From the NCBI RefSeq assembly GCF_964019385.1, contig NC_088653.1:9706790-9770789 (forward strand): a DNA stretch of 64,000 nucleotides. The letters run 5' to 3'. A program made the position numbers and the translations under genes. The stretch is from Sycon ciliatum (Eukaryota; Porifera; Calcarea; Leucosolenida; Sycettidae). Below are positions 50,213 to 61,848 of the stretch, in pieces (within the stretch, counting starts at the first letter, position 1; each line of letters starts with the position of its first letter). Under the pieces are notes generated by a model that saw only the letters and a program-made list of their open reading frames with translations, was not told the DNA's origin and ran no database searches.

Positions 50213-50312
50213 TGCGTCTTCGCTAGAGCACGATCACAACTGTCAGTGCGTCTTCGCTAGCACACGATTACCACTGTCAGTGCGTCTTCGCTAGCACACG
50301 ATCACAACTGTA
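50213..50312 (+). repeat. ~37-bp tandem repeat, 3 copies
   Basis: CTGTCAGTGCGTCTTCGCTA followed by GCACACGAT-type text, three times. Confidence 0.9.
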
Positions 50313-50399
50313 CCTTGCTGCACTCCACGACAGTCATATCACACACATATACAGTACATGAACATGTAGATGTCCTGCACCTGATAACTACCTACACTA

Positions 50400-50638
50400 C
50401 ACAACTACTGTTCATGATACTAAGTGACGGGCTGAAGGTGCTACTTCGAAGTACACAACTCGCCAGTACACAACCATACTTCCCCTTCCCCTTCTTCGCC
50501 ATCACACCCTGGAACAACCTGCCTGCGGACCTCCTGCTTCACGAGCCTCATCCAAGACGCCTCCAAACCTTCAAGGTCAACGTATGTAAGGATCTAATCC
50601 GAAAGAGATGGCTGTGGTCCACACAGTACCTGTGACGA
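50400..50638 (+). mobile_element. Non-LTR retrotransposon, 3' end of RT ORF
   Basis: The frame ends LRSTQLASTQPYFPFPFFAI and TPWNNLPADLLLHEP, then LQTFKVNVCKDL and a stop. The FFxxxIxxWNxLP motif is the usual C-terminal signature of endonuclease-type LINE polymerases. Only about 80 residues remain. Confidence 0.65.
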
Positions 50639-50779
50639 TGATATTGAGACCCATTTAGTATTTACCTCTCTACTAGTAAACACTTTTCTCAAGGTTTGGA
50701 GACTCCACTGTAGCCAATACTTGAATCCATACATCCTGTACACACACCTTGTACACACTCTCTCTAACGGTCTCTAGGC

Positions 50780-50835
50780 TACACTGCAATTGATATACGT
50801 TAGCTCAAATTTTCGGGCAAGGCCCATCATCAGGA
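50780..50835 (-). other. Hammerhead-like fragment, unsupported stems I and III
   Basis: Minus strand CTGATGAT-GGGC-CTT-GCCC-GAAA has the core boxes and a perfect stem II, but no cleavage-site stem can be paired. Probably a decayed relative. Confidence 0.3.
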
Positions 50836-51044
50836 ATAAGTCTACTGTAGACAGAACAGGGGTTTATATATATGTGACAAGTACTAGTGGCCAAAGTGTG
50901 ATGGTATAGCGTAAAATGTTGCAATACCACAGGAAGCGAGATTATTATTCTGTGTGATATGTATGAAGTGAAAATATAGTGCAGTGATAGTGCAGGATTA
51001 CTAATGTGAGTACAAAGCAGAAAAATACACACTTCTAGCAACAC

Positions 51045-51100
51045 ACACACACACATACATACACACACACACACACACACCACACACGCACACACACCCA
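51045..51100 (+). repeat. (CA)n microsatellite
   Basis: CA run with occasional AT. Confidence 0.93.
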
Positions 51101-51199
51101 ACTCTCACACCATCAGTTACTTGGACCTGTCAATCTCGGTGTCAGGTGGCAAGTTGGACTGGGAGTTATTTTGTCAAGTCGTCCCATAGTGGTGTACAT

Positions 51200-51430
51200 T
51201 TGTCATATTTGTCTGCTTTGCCAATGGAAACAAAAATCGCTGTCGCCAACAACCAGATCAGCAGGGCAGTCAACAACGCAACAACGGAGGCAGGACGACA
51301 ACGGGGGATTGAAAAGATCACCACACTCCTCCTTGAGAACCACTACCCACGGCGCATTATACAATCAGCCATACAACACTCCGACACCGCACGGGCAACC
51401 GCACGCATCCGAGAGCAGCCCCACCAGCAT
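51200..51430 (+). mobile_element. Penelope-like reverse transcriptase C-terminal remnant
   Basis: The frame reads SALPMETKIAVANNQISRAVNNATTEAGRQRGIEKITTLLLENHYPRRII. A SxxP-x-x-K start, an Arg-Ala helix, and then L-x-x-N-x-YP-x-x-(I/F)I form the pattern at the end of the polymerase region in Penelope-type and related elements, before the GIY-YIG domain. It is short and ends in a frame without that domain. Of interest because Penelope elements and hammerheads travel together. Confidence 0.5.
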
Positions 51431-52229
51431 CAAATCACAAAAATTTCAAGGTGGTGCTGTGCATTGAAAAAGGCTGGGAGCTGGCAGCAATGGAAAGGGT
51501 AGAAACGAAACCAGTAATGTAGAGTATTCATAAGGTAGAGGGAGATGAAAACGGGAGAAGAGTACGAGTAGTGTCAATAGACAGCATCGTGTTGCATACG
51601 TTGTGAATATTGTGTGAATCTAATAATTGGCGAAGGGTAGTGATTAGGCAGAGTATTGTTACAATAGGCAGAGTATTGTTACAAGGTACTTTGTGAGCAG
51701 ATAGCAATCAATATCACGGCATGGTTTAGACAGGAACTCATAAATGTCACGAAATTGATAATCCAAAATTATAATATTATCCCCTGAGTAGTATTTTTTA
51801 TTATGGTGTTCTCCTGTGTTTACATGCAGAGCCTTGACGTTGCTGGACGAGCGACAATATAAATTACATAAACATGTAGCTCATGATGTGGAATGACTGC
51901 CGTATCGCATTACCAATGCAAACCCATCCTGTGTCAGTGCAGCCATCCAGCAACTTGAACTCCCCGGACCAGATGCCGCTGCAGCTGAACACCATGCCGA
52001 TGGAAAGCCAGGAGTTGATAGCGAAGCATTCTGGTCTGCACAGTACAAGCCGGCAAAGAACAATTATGAATTATAACGCATTGTAATCCTTCCCACACGT
52101 CTTTGTAAAAACAAACAAGCAATGCCATTATCACAACACTTGATCAAGCTTCTTGATGAAGGTATTTTCCATTGTGCTGGCCCAGCATCTGCACCAGGAA
52201 GACCATGTACACTTACACGTATCTTGTGT

Positions 52230-52440
52230 GTGTGTGTTCGTGCGTGTGTGTTTGTGTATCCGTCTGTGCATACGTGTGTGTGTGGGGGGGGGGGTACATG
52301 CACACATGTGTTTGGGTAGGAGTGTGTGTGTAGGGGGGGGGGGGGGGTACACGCACATGTGTATGGATGTGCGCGCTGCATGCATGTGTCTGTGGGATGG
52401 GGTGGGAGTGCACGCACATGTGTACATGTGTGTGCGCAAT
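52230..52440 (+). repeat. GT-rich and poly-G low-complexity tract
   Basis: GTGTGTG segments with two G runs (52,284-52,292 and 52,334-52,347). Confidence 0.9.
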
Positions 52441-52604
52441 ATAGCATGTGTGTCTGTGTTCGTTGAACACAGGGCTCTAGGGTGTCCTAGCGATCCTCCT
52501 GATTCCATAAACTTAGTGATCATTGTGATTTCATGTGCTTTGAAGTTGAATTCGCAATACATGTACTGATGCTTGATTAGATTTATGTTCCACATGTTCC
52601 CAAT

Positions 52605-52652
52605 GCTGTAGACAGCAAGCTGTTTCGGCCATAAAGGCCTCATCAGTACAGC
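52605..52652 (-). ncRNA. Hammerhead ribozyme 1 of retrozyme dimer
   Basis: Minus strand: GCTGTA (stem I), CTGATGA, stem II GGCC-TTTAT-GGCC, GAAA, stem III CAGC-TT-GCTG, TC, then TACAGC, a perfect closing of stem I. All core residues present. Predicted cleavage between 52,611 and 52,610. Confidence 0.92.
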
Positions 52653-52844
52653 TACGAGCTAAATAGGCCGAGCTACCAGCCATGGTGCAAAGGAGGCACC
52701 ACAGACATTTAAAAGGTAGCTCGTCGCTCTAGCGCCAGAGTGCTCAAACTACAAAAAGTAGCGGGCATTGCGCGATGCAGCAGCACTAGAGCAGCCTACT
52801 GAGAGTGCTCAACAAGGCGAAAGCCGGGGAGCGTAATACCCAAT

Positions 52845-52892
52845 GCTGTAGACAGCAAGCTGTTTCGGCCATAAAGGCCTCATCAGTACAGC
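52845..52892 (-). ncRNA. Hammerhead ribozyme 2 of retrozyme dimer
   Basis: Base-for-base the same as the 52,605 ribozyme. Predicted cleavage between 52,851 and 52,850, giving a 240-nt monomer with the first site. Confidence 0.92.
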
Positions 52893-52917
52893 TACGAGCT
52901 AAATAGTCCACATGTTC

Positions 52918-54545
52918 TATTTATTTTATTTTACTTCAAGCACCTGTACTATTCAAGCACAACCCTACCAATGAAGGGAAAGAAGCAGCAGAGAGACACC
53001 TACTGAGTCAAATGACTGCCACTGTCAGTTCTCAAACAAAAACAATTTTTGTCAAATTGAAAAATCTCACCTGTTACATGTTGCTCACTAGCCACTAGTG
53101 ACTCGAGTTGTTCGTCCACGAAATTTGCAATTATGCACTACGGTACCAGCAAGAGTAGGTAAGTTGGCATTGAACAACAGCTATGCACAGCCATGTTCAT
53201 CTCCTCTTCACTTTGGAAGGCAGTACAAGCACCCTTCATACCTCGACATTGCCTTGGAGTGGAAGCAAATTCACCATGAGTTTTCCAATTCGCTACAATC
53301 GATCTCGGGGTGATGATCGTGTCTTCTTCATCACCACTGCAGCCTGGACAGCCTTCGGGAAGACATGTGTCACTCTCCTGCTCTACAGATTCCTACCTCT
53401 AGATTTGTTTACCATTAGGGAACGAAATAGAGCTGCAAAACATCAAAGTAATTGTTTTCTTCCATTCAATTACATGTACACTGCTGTCCTGAGCATGCAC
53501 AGCATGGTGACAGCTAAGCAGTACGTACGTCATCAAGCCCAATTTCCAAATATGGAAGGTGTTATTTATGAAATTTGACACGGTTCCTCTTCTCTGATCG
53601 GCTCGAGACATAGCTCATCGGAATCAGTGCCCAATTCTCCTTCGGATAAGCCATACTTATTAATATTTTTGGCGTTCAGTTTCCCTTTAAACCTTTACTT
53701 CGCCAAAAATACTCATCGAATGCATTCAGCGCCGAACCCCCCATGAAATCGCACAGTCGCGTCATTCGATGACCACCTCGAGATGGCTCGCGACGAAGTG
53801 TCTCGCTGTCATGTCATGCATGCACCGGTGCACACGCACTCGGCCGCAGCGCAGACTCGTACGATCGTGTCGCGAGTCGATAATTTATGGATCTGGCCCG
53901 CGGAACGCGCGTTTGTTTTGTGTGTTTGAATCTTTTGTAAGTTTTGATCGCAAAACTAATTATTTACTTATGTCTTCTGACTGCTGAGTGACAAAACAAC
54001 CTTGCCTACGCGTATACGCAGCAAAGACAACTTAGTTGAGAACTGAGGCGAGTTTCACTGTGTGTGACCAGCTAAAATTGTTTACTGCAATGTCAATCAA
54101 AACAATACGATTCAACCAATGGCCCAGTGCGGAGCCTGGGACTGGACAGTTTTTTTGCAGACGTTCAACGCCGCAAGCAGTGCCAGTGTGGTCGTTGTGA
54201 AGTAAGGCAACAGCAGCTTGTGCATTGCTGGGGACAAAACTGTGACTCCAAACTTTCAAGAGCCACTCTCTCCGTGTCATTTCTCTCCAACAACCCGCTG
54301 CTCCTCCGGGGTCTCTGACGGCAGCGCATCTACTTGTAGGCGTACGTGAGCGCACTGTAGCAATGTAGCCGGCTGCAGGACTGAACAACGTATTACCTGC
54401 GTGTGGTGCTGATCCCAGCTCGCGAGCGAGGACCTCTCCATCAGGTACCAATTATTGGCCTACAATAGTGGCTAGTAGCTAATACCACGCGGGCTACAAA
54501 TTACAATCAGCTTGTGCCACACACACACACACACACACACAGAGT
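52918..54545. other. Region upstream of PPP2R3C
   Basis: Mostly unique. From about 53,750 it is richer in GC with several CG dinucleotides, which suits a promoter and 5' UTR, but no defined element can be named. A short CA run at 54,522-54,540 abuts the start codon. The text TCATCGAATGCATTCA at 53,716 recurs at 55,248, a small dispersed repeat. Confidence 0.45.
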
Positions 54546-54597
54546 ATGGCAACGATGTCCTGGGAGCAAAGGCTGCAGCAATTCGTCGAAGCTAAGG
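54546..54597 (+). CDS. PPP2R3C: PPP2R3C exon 1
   Basis: ATG at 54,546 starts MATMSWEQRLQQFVEAK; the donor GTACGG leaves phase 1. The W-E/K-x-x-L-x-x-x-L pattern resembles the start of the animal family. A second in-frame ATG three codons later could also be used. Confidence 0.7.
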
Positions 54598-57500
54598 GTA
54601 CGGTGAAGCAATTCAGCTACTTGTGGATTTTTTTTACGTTTTGTTTGTTTTAATTATTTTGTTTCCATGCGCATACAGTCTTGGGCAAAGAAATCCAAAA
54701 ACTAGTGCCAACCCGCGAGCCAAAACTAGTGCCAACCCGCGAGCCAAAACTAGTGCCAACCCGCGAGCCAAAACTAGTGCCAACCCGCGAGCCAAAACTT
54801 GTGCCAACCCGCGAGCCAAAACTAGTGCCATGTCTCCATTTCATTAACCAGTACATCATGCACGTTCCCAAAACTGGTCCGAGGGCCGCATGAGCCGTAT
54901 GAGCCTTGGCGCTACTTTCAAGGGTTGGATTTCTTTGGCGACGACTAGTTTGCACAAAAGAACGGACTGAAATTGGCAACATGCGGCACAGTTAGCCATG
55001 CAGCGAGTGATCTTGGTGATCCGGCAATGCATTGGCGAGTGGTGTGGACGACTCCCGTCACTTGCCGAATACCCACCTGGCTGTCACCCAACAGTCTTGT
55101 CGGTCATGCTCGTGATTCGTCGTTACTATGACCGGATACTTCTGCAGTGTTGTTCTGTCTGCACCCAGCTGGATAAGGTTCGGCAACGTGCGCTGCATTT
55201 CCTGGGAGTCGACATGAGTCAAAGTGTCTTTACTTCGCCGAAAATATTCATCGAATGCATTCAATGATTCACCCCGCCACCCCGCCATTCCCTTCGTTGT
55301 ACACGCTCCCGATGCCTGATTGCGCCGAGACCTCTGGTTGGTTGAGTGGCTCTCAGTGCGTCGGTCACGTATTTCCTACAACCTCTGTGTCTTGTTTTGT
55401 GTTGTTCTTGGCCACATGTTTCCCAGCAGGGCTGTGTTCACAGTGAAAAAGAAAATGAGAAAGACTCTAGTTTCAAAACGCAATCAATAGTACAAGCTGG
55501 ATCGACATACTGTAAATATACAAAATTTCGGCGCTGCAAAATTTTCGGCACTTCACGATTTTTGACTTTTCGGCGGCGATTTATTTTCGGCTTGGGGTAG
55601 AGGGCATGGTACATGGTATAGTGCGACAGATGCTGTGAAAAATTTCATCGGCGTTTTAATTTAGGCGTTTTAGGTCGGTGCCGAATATAGCCGAAATTTA
55701 ATAGCTGCCGAAAATTTGAATATCTACAGTACCAGGGTTTTTGACTGTCTACATATTTCTTCTAGCACAATTTTTGTTACTAGTTTTAGTAAATTAGGCT
55801 CGGGTGGAGAGCCAAGGATTCATTTATAAGAAGAAAAGAGGGCCAAAGAGCTACAAGTTACGCTATAATATCCACTAACACCACCAGTTACATTACAAGA
55901 TGCGCTAGAGCTGAGATGTGCTAGAGCTGATTGCCAGTTAGGTGTAGAACGTCAGTACCGTCGGTCAGTGTTGTGCAATGTTATCGCAAAAGCTTATTGT
56001 AAAGTAACTGCAGTGGTGTTACTGCATATTATAGCGTAACGTGTAGCTCTTTGCTCCTCTTTTTCTTCTTATCATTTAATAAAGAGTATTTAGTATTGTA
56101 TGTGTGTCCAGCTTGTCCAGTTGATTGCACTATTAAAACTACAGGGAAACAGCTGTCTGAGACGACGGCGTAATGGACCTTCAAAATGTGGTCTCTGTTA
56201 CCAGGTGGTCTCCTTATCCAGGGTCATTTGACAGGTAATAGCATCCCTTGATCCTTGTTGCAGTGGTCTTCTAGGACAGGGGGTGGTCGCCTTGACAGGT
56301 TTTAGTGTATAGTCCCCTCGTCGCTTGTTCAAAAAAAAAGACTCTGCGTTCGCTTTTGTTCTGATCCAGGTAGCAGTAGCAGTGCTGGTGCTGCTGGTGG
56401 TGCCGGGCCATCGGGCGCAGTGTCGGCCGCATCGGAGGCGGACGTGGAGCAGATGACGGTGCAGTGCATTGCCGACTGGCACACGCCGACTGCTGCCGCC
56501 GCTGCAGCATCCACTTATCAGCACATACCTCGATTCTACAGAAAGGTACAGTGTGAAACTCTGCAGATTCTTTTGCATTTCTTTTCATGTTTTCTTTTTG
56601 AAACTCGGATGTTGAGTAAATAATAAATAATTCTTTGTTGCCATCTTCCATAGGTCCGTCAAATAGTAGTAATAGGTTTTTCATTTGACCCGACGAGACC
56701 ATGCGACGCTTGCAGACAACAGCACGAACGGTTCACCAGCCACACTCCACGAAAGCAAGTAGTATTACTCCTGACAAGTCTTGTTTCGTTCCATAAAGAT
56801 GACGGGGAACTCATCAGAGGAGAAGCAGTTGTTGAATGATGGAGTTAAGCTGAATAATGCAGTGGCGGGTTTAGGGGGGGGGGGGGGGGGGTCGCGGGGG
56901 GCGCGCCCCCCCCCCCCCCTTCAAAAATTTCGACCTAGGTTTCGAAAAATAAAAGGCAGCTGCGCAGGGCGCCGGGCCGGTCTAGCTAGACTAGGCTCGG
57001 CGCGCGCGCGCGCGACCTGAAACGATTGTCCAAAAGCGGTTGCACGGTACGGTGCTCGAGCTGGTGTTGATTGTACTGTACACTACAGACTACAGACTAG
57101 TATAGTACTGTACACTACAGACTACAGACTAGTATAGTACTGTACACTACAGACTAGTATAGTACTGTACACTACAGACTACAGACTAGTATAGTACTGT
57201 ACACTACAGACTACAGACTAGTATAGTACTGTACACTACAGACTACAGACTAGTATAGTACTGTACACTACAGACTACAGACTAGTATAGTACTGTACAC
57301 TACAGACTACAGACTAGTATAGTACTGTACACTACAGACTACAGACTAGTATAGTACTGTACACTACAGACTACAGACTAGTATAGTACTGTACACTACA
57401 GACTACAGACTAGTATAGTACTGTACAGTGTAGAGAGTAGAGTCTACGTACAGTGAGCATATGCACGGCTACAGAAACACGGTGACCAGTGGTGACCTGA

Positions 57501-60500
57501 CTGTGTACTGTTGAGTGTTGTAGAGTGTGATCCCTGCTGGGACGCGCTCGACGCGTCTTCAACGGTACAAACATCGAAGAAAAGTCTTCGATCGAGTCAA
57601 CCAAAACACGATTCGAATGCCAAGGGCTCAGGCGATCATCCTCGTTCGAATCGGGTTTTGGTTGACTCGAAGGCTTTTCTTCGATGTCTCAGGGACATCC
57701 CAAAAGGCCAAGCTCTAGCCAGCAGAGCCTGGAATTTTTGTAAAGCGTTCCTGTCGCGGCGCAACTCCTGCTGCCGCTCCAACAGGAAACAGTGGGAGTG
57801 ATGAAGTCGCTGTTATTCCAGTTGAACTTTCGGAGCGGACTGACAGTCACACTCCGCCAGACGTGGAAGAACCTGTTGTCAGCGAGCAGCCAGAACATGA
57901 AGAACAGCGCACAGTCAACAGCGCACGGAAGGGACCAGGGACACGTATCACTCTAAAATCAGAGGGGAGAGCGTTCCAGAGAATGCTTCCCCGAAACATC
58001 ATGGTCGATCATCCCGCAGGCCCACGAAGAAAGGGAACTTGAAGCAAGTTCGACACTTGTCCCCGTGTGGTGCGCTGATCCTCCGGAACAGTCTCTGGGG
58101 CCGTTCGGGTGAATAACTGTTGAAGAAGGGGGCTACAGGAGGAGCTTCTTGACATCGGTTTCCCAAATGGCTGACCTGGGACAGTAGCATGATGTCATCA
58201 TGTACCCCCACCCCATCCCGCCTTGATCCCGGCCGCAACCCCCCCCCCCCCTCAGCCAAATCCTGGACACGCCACTGTAATGTTATTTTATAGAGAAGAT
58301 ACCATTGCAAGGTGTAAGCACTCAACTATCTCACATATGTGACAAATCCACACAAAGAGGAATAGTGCAGAATGGAGGTGTTATGAACCCTACGGTACCA
58401 TACTTAACTATCACAAGTGCTAAATCGATCACAATGAGAAGGAGAGGTACACAGGCATAGGTTGCGCTAGTTTACACGTCACAAAGAGTACTGAGGTGGT
58501 GACAAAGATAGGTGAAAAGTGAAAAGTAGACGCCAAGTGAAGGCCAACAAATCATCATGGACGTCTAACGTCACATCTGAAGCCTGATTGCTAACTGCAC
58601 AAGACAAATACTTCACAAACCTCGATGATTGAAATTCAGCTTCAGCCAACGGTAGGTGAAAGGAAGGCTGCTGGGTGTGACATAGAACTGTGGGCTGCTG
58701 AGGCGACGTATCCATCTAGATCTTGACTGCAGGGTTGGCGTCTAACGCTATAATCCGAGCAGCAGATCACATCCTTCCTCTGACAATGGCAGGTTCCCTG
58801 GTCCAGGAGAAGTCATAATTCTTTGTTGCCATCTTCCGTAGAACTGTGGGCTGCTGAGGCGACGTATCCATCTAGATCTCGACTGCAGGGTTGGCGTCTA
58901 ACGCTATAATCCGAGCAGCAGATCACATCCTTCCTCTGACAATGGTAGGTTTCCTGGTCCAGGAGAAGTCATAATTCTTTGTTGCCATCTTCTGTAGAAC
59001 TGTGGGCGGCTGAGGCGACGTATCCATCTAGATCTTGACTGCAGGGTTGGCGTCTAACTCTATAATCCGATCAGCAGATCACATCCTTCCTCTGACAATG
59101 GCAGGTTTCCTGGTCCAGGAGAAGTCATAATTCTTTGTTGCCATCTTCCATAGAACTTTGGGCTGCTGAGGCGACATATCCATCTAGATCTTGACTGCAG
59201 GGTTGGCTTCTAATGCCATAATCCGAGCAGCAGATCACATCCTTCCGTTGAGTGTTTACACCTTGCGCTGGTATCTTCTCTATAAAATAACATTATTCAG
59301 CTTAACTCCATCATTCAACAACTGCTTCTCCTCTGATGAGTTCCCCGTCATCTTTGTGGAACGAAACAAGACTTGTCAGGAGTAATACTACTTGCTTTCG
59401 TGGAGTGTGGCTGGTGAACTGTTCGTGCTGTTGTCTGCAAGCGTCGCATGGTCTCGTCGGGTCAAATGAAAAACCTATTACAAAATTTAATAATAAATAG
59501 TCAACTTTGCGTATAACGACACTCGGCAGGGCATCTTTTACTCCCAGAAAGGTGGCAGGCCTGACAATATGTTCTATGCCTGCGTGGCCACACGTACACT
59601 GTAGAAGCAGACATTTTCGGTGGTGTAATTTTTTGGGTATTCTCCAAAATTGGCGTTTCGGCGGAGGGAAATTTTAGGTTAACCCGTTTTCCAGGTAAGT
59701 GTACTAATACCGACATTTTCGGTTGCGTTTTATTTTAGGTAAAAATTGTCCGCACCGAAGTTACCGAAATAAAACACCACCGGAAATTTCTGCTTTTACA
59801 GTATTCTTTGTCTGCTCGTATGTGTTTGCTCTACACTGTTCAGTGTCCGGATGAGAACGATGCAGTCCGTATGAGAGTGAGAGAGGAAGCACGGTAAGCA
59901 TGCTATAATTTTTATGATGATGTCATGCTTTGCTCGTCTCGTGAGAAAATGTTATACAATGTGCACTCTGATGTAAAATATGTACTCTGTTTTGCATTTC
60001 TGCACGCTAGTGTTCAACCACGCATGCTCGGTTTTTGGGTGCGTGCGCGCCTGCGTGTGTGTGTGTATGTGTGTGTGTATGTGTGGTCATTGGACGTGTG
60101 TGTGTGTGCATGTGTGGGTGTGTGTATGTGTTGTGTGTTTGTGTGTGTTTGTGTTGTGTGTTTGTGTGTGTTTGTGTGCGCGCGTGTGTGTGTGTTTGTG
60201 CACGCTCTTGTTTTTTCTGTTTGTTTTCAGAGCACGTCATGTGCAGCGCCTCAGCAAGGAGATGTTGACGAACAGCGACCTTGATGTGAGTGTATACTTT
60301 CAAAGCAGAACTTTTCGGTGGTGTTTGATTTTCGGTAACTTCGGTGCCGACAATTTTTACCGATAATAAAAAGCACCGAAAATTTCGGTACAACCAATAC
60401 TGTATACATGTAGTACTACTAGTACACTTACCTGGAAAACGGGTTTTACCGAAAATTTCCCTCCACAGAACCGCCGAATTTGGAGAATACCGGAAATATT

Positions 60501-60953
60501 ACACCATCGAAAATATCTGCTTTACAGTATACTGTGTAGTGTATAGTGCTGCGCTGTATTGAGTTACTGAGTCACTGAGTCACCGAGTCACTCAGTCACT
60601 CAGTCACTGAGTCACCGAGTCACTCAGTCACCGAGTCACTCAGTCACCGAGTCGCTGAGTCACCGAGTCACTCAGTCACTGAGTCACCGAGTCACCGAGT
60701 CACTGAGTCACCGAGTCACTGAGTATGGCTGCTTTCCCCACTTGTTGAGTTGGATTTGGGTCATTCACGTGCATTCAAAATCTTGCGGGTGTGTCGACAC
60801 CCACTCTGTGTGTGTGTGGGGGGGGGGGGGGGGGGGGGGTGCGTGAACATGCCTACGCATGTGTGAATTACTTACTGGCGACTGACACAGTTTCCACACT
60901 CACTTATTCCTATTATCGCTGCCATTGCTGCCGCCTCCAGTGCTGCTGCTGGT

Positions 60954-61041
<88 letters not shown>

Positions 61042-61087
61042 TTTAATTCTTTATTCTCACGATGGTACCATCGCCAATAAGACATCG

Positions 61088-61118
<31 letters not shown>

Positions 61119-61802
61119 CGTCGCCGCCGCTGCCGTCGTCGTCGTCATCGTTGTTGCCTTTGCCGATTTCGTCAATGTTATACTTCGTGCCAAACAATTG
61201 AGAGTCCTCAGGCTAGGTAGAGTGCTCAATATTCATTTGAATAGAGCTATCTCTTACACACCACACAGAGCACCACACATCTGATCATTCGCGGCAGCTA
61301 GTAGTTTCATGCCCATAGGCAATCATCAGACAACTAAACCTTCGTGTCATGGTATTCAGGGGCGTCGCACACGGTACGGTCACTACGGTATTGACCGTAC
61401 CACTCTTTGCCCCGAGTACCCCGTGAATCAATAAAATGCACTGATTTGAGCTCTGAATTTCTAAATTTTTGGCTCAGCCACCCCTCTCTCGCGCGTAAAT
61501 AGTACTTCAGATGGCTGACCGTATCACACTAAAATACCTTCCAACGCCCCTGGTGTTTGTTGTCCGTTACCCAGGTTGTCTGGGCTCTTCTACAGAGGCA
61601 ATACTCCAGTCAGGAGAATGAAGAGAAGGTGAGTTGTTGTTGTTCTGTTGATCCGCCGCTGTGGTGGTCAGTGTGTGAACTGCACGTGGGGCGTGGGTCA
61701 GTGAAGCTTGCTCTGTTGTCAAATAACCAAGAGTTCATAGCCAAAATTGTTCAGCTCGACCAGCTCTCACCTAGTGGTGAAACGGTCACACGTGTGTCCG
61801 TT

Positions 61803-61848
<46 letters not shown>

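Larger units (their letters stand above)
52600..52906 (-). mobile_element. Retrozyme-like element: hammerhead dimer with 11-bp target duplication
   Basis: 307 bp flanked by TCCACATGTTC at 52,589-52,599 and 52,907-52,917. It holds two identical hammerhead blocks exactly 240 bp apart in the same orientation. Between the two predicted cleavage sites is one 240-nt unit: transcription of the minus strand with self-cleavage would release it, and ligation would make a circle. No ORF is present. This matches the small metazoan retrozymes known to have tandem type I hammerheads. The body shares blocks with 6.78-7.11 kb. Movement would need reverse transcriptase supplied in trans. Confidence 0.85.
56860..58277. 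mobile_element. 1,418-bp DNA transposon nested in the left arm, 5-bp target duplication
   Basis: Starts CAGTGGCGGGTTTAGGG and ends CCTGGACACGCCACTG; TAATG flanks both sides. The opposite arm (59,290-59,300) shows the empty site with one TAATG, which proves the boundaries. It contains G and C runs, a 32-bp tandem array and a nested hairpin MITE. An open, ATG-less frame at about 57,735-58,110 (…HTPPDVEEPVVSEQPEHEE…) may be a transposase relic, unrecognised. CAGTGGCG ends occur in hAT-like groups, but the 5-bp duplication makes that uncertain. Confidence 0.85.
56660..59490. mobile_element. Element with ~245-bp inverted arms, each with a hammerhead
   Basis: The left arm (56,665-56,859, continued at 58,278-58,325 after a nested insertion) is the inverted complement of the right arm (59,248-59,485). 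Each arm holds one complete hammerhead pointing outward from the core. The original core is about 0.9 kb and contains ~3.6 copies of a 156-bp repeat. There is no ORF of its own. It lies in PPP2R3C intron 2. The layout, inverted hammerhead-bearing arms, is the same as the element at 1.0-1.7 kb but the sequence is unrelated. Confidence 0.75.

Noticed and set aside
60900-61229. Poly-Asn/poly-Cys ORFs
   Set aside because: Translations of the (GTT)n microsatellite in a PPP2R3C intron.
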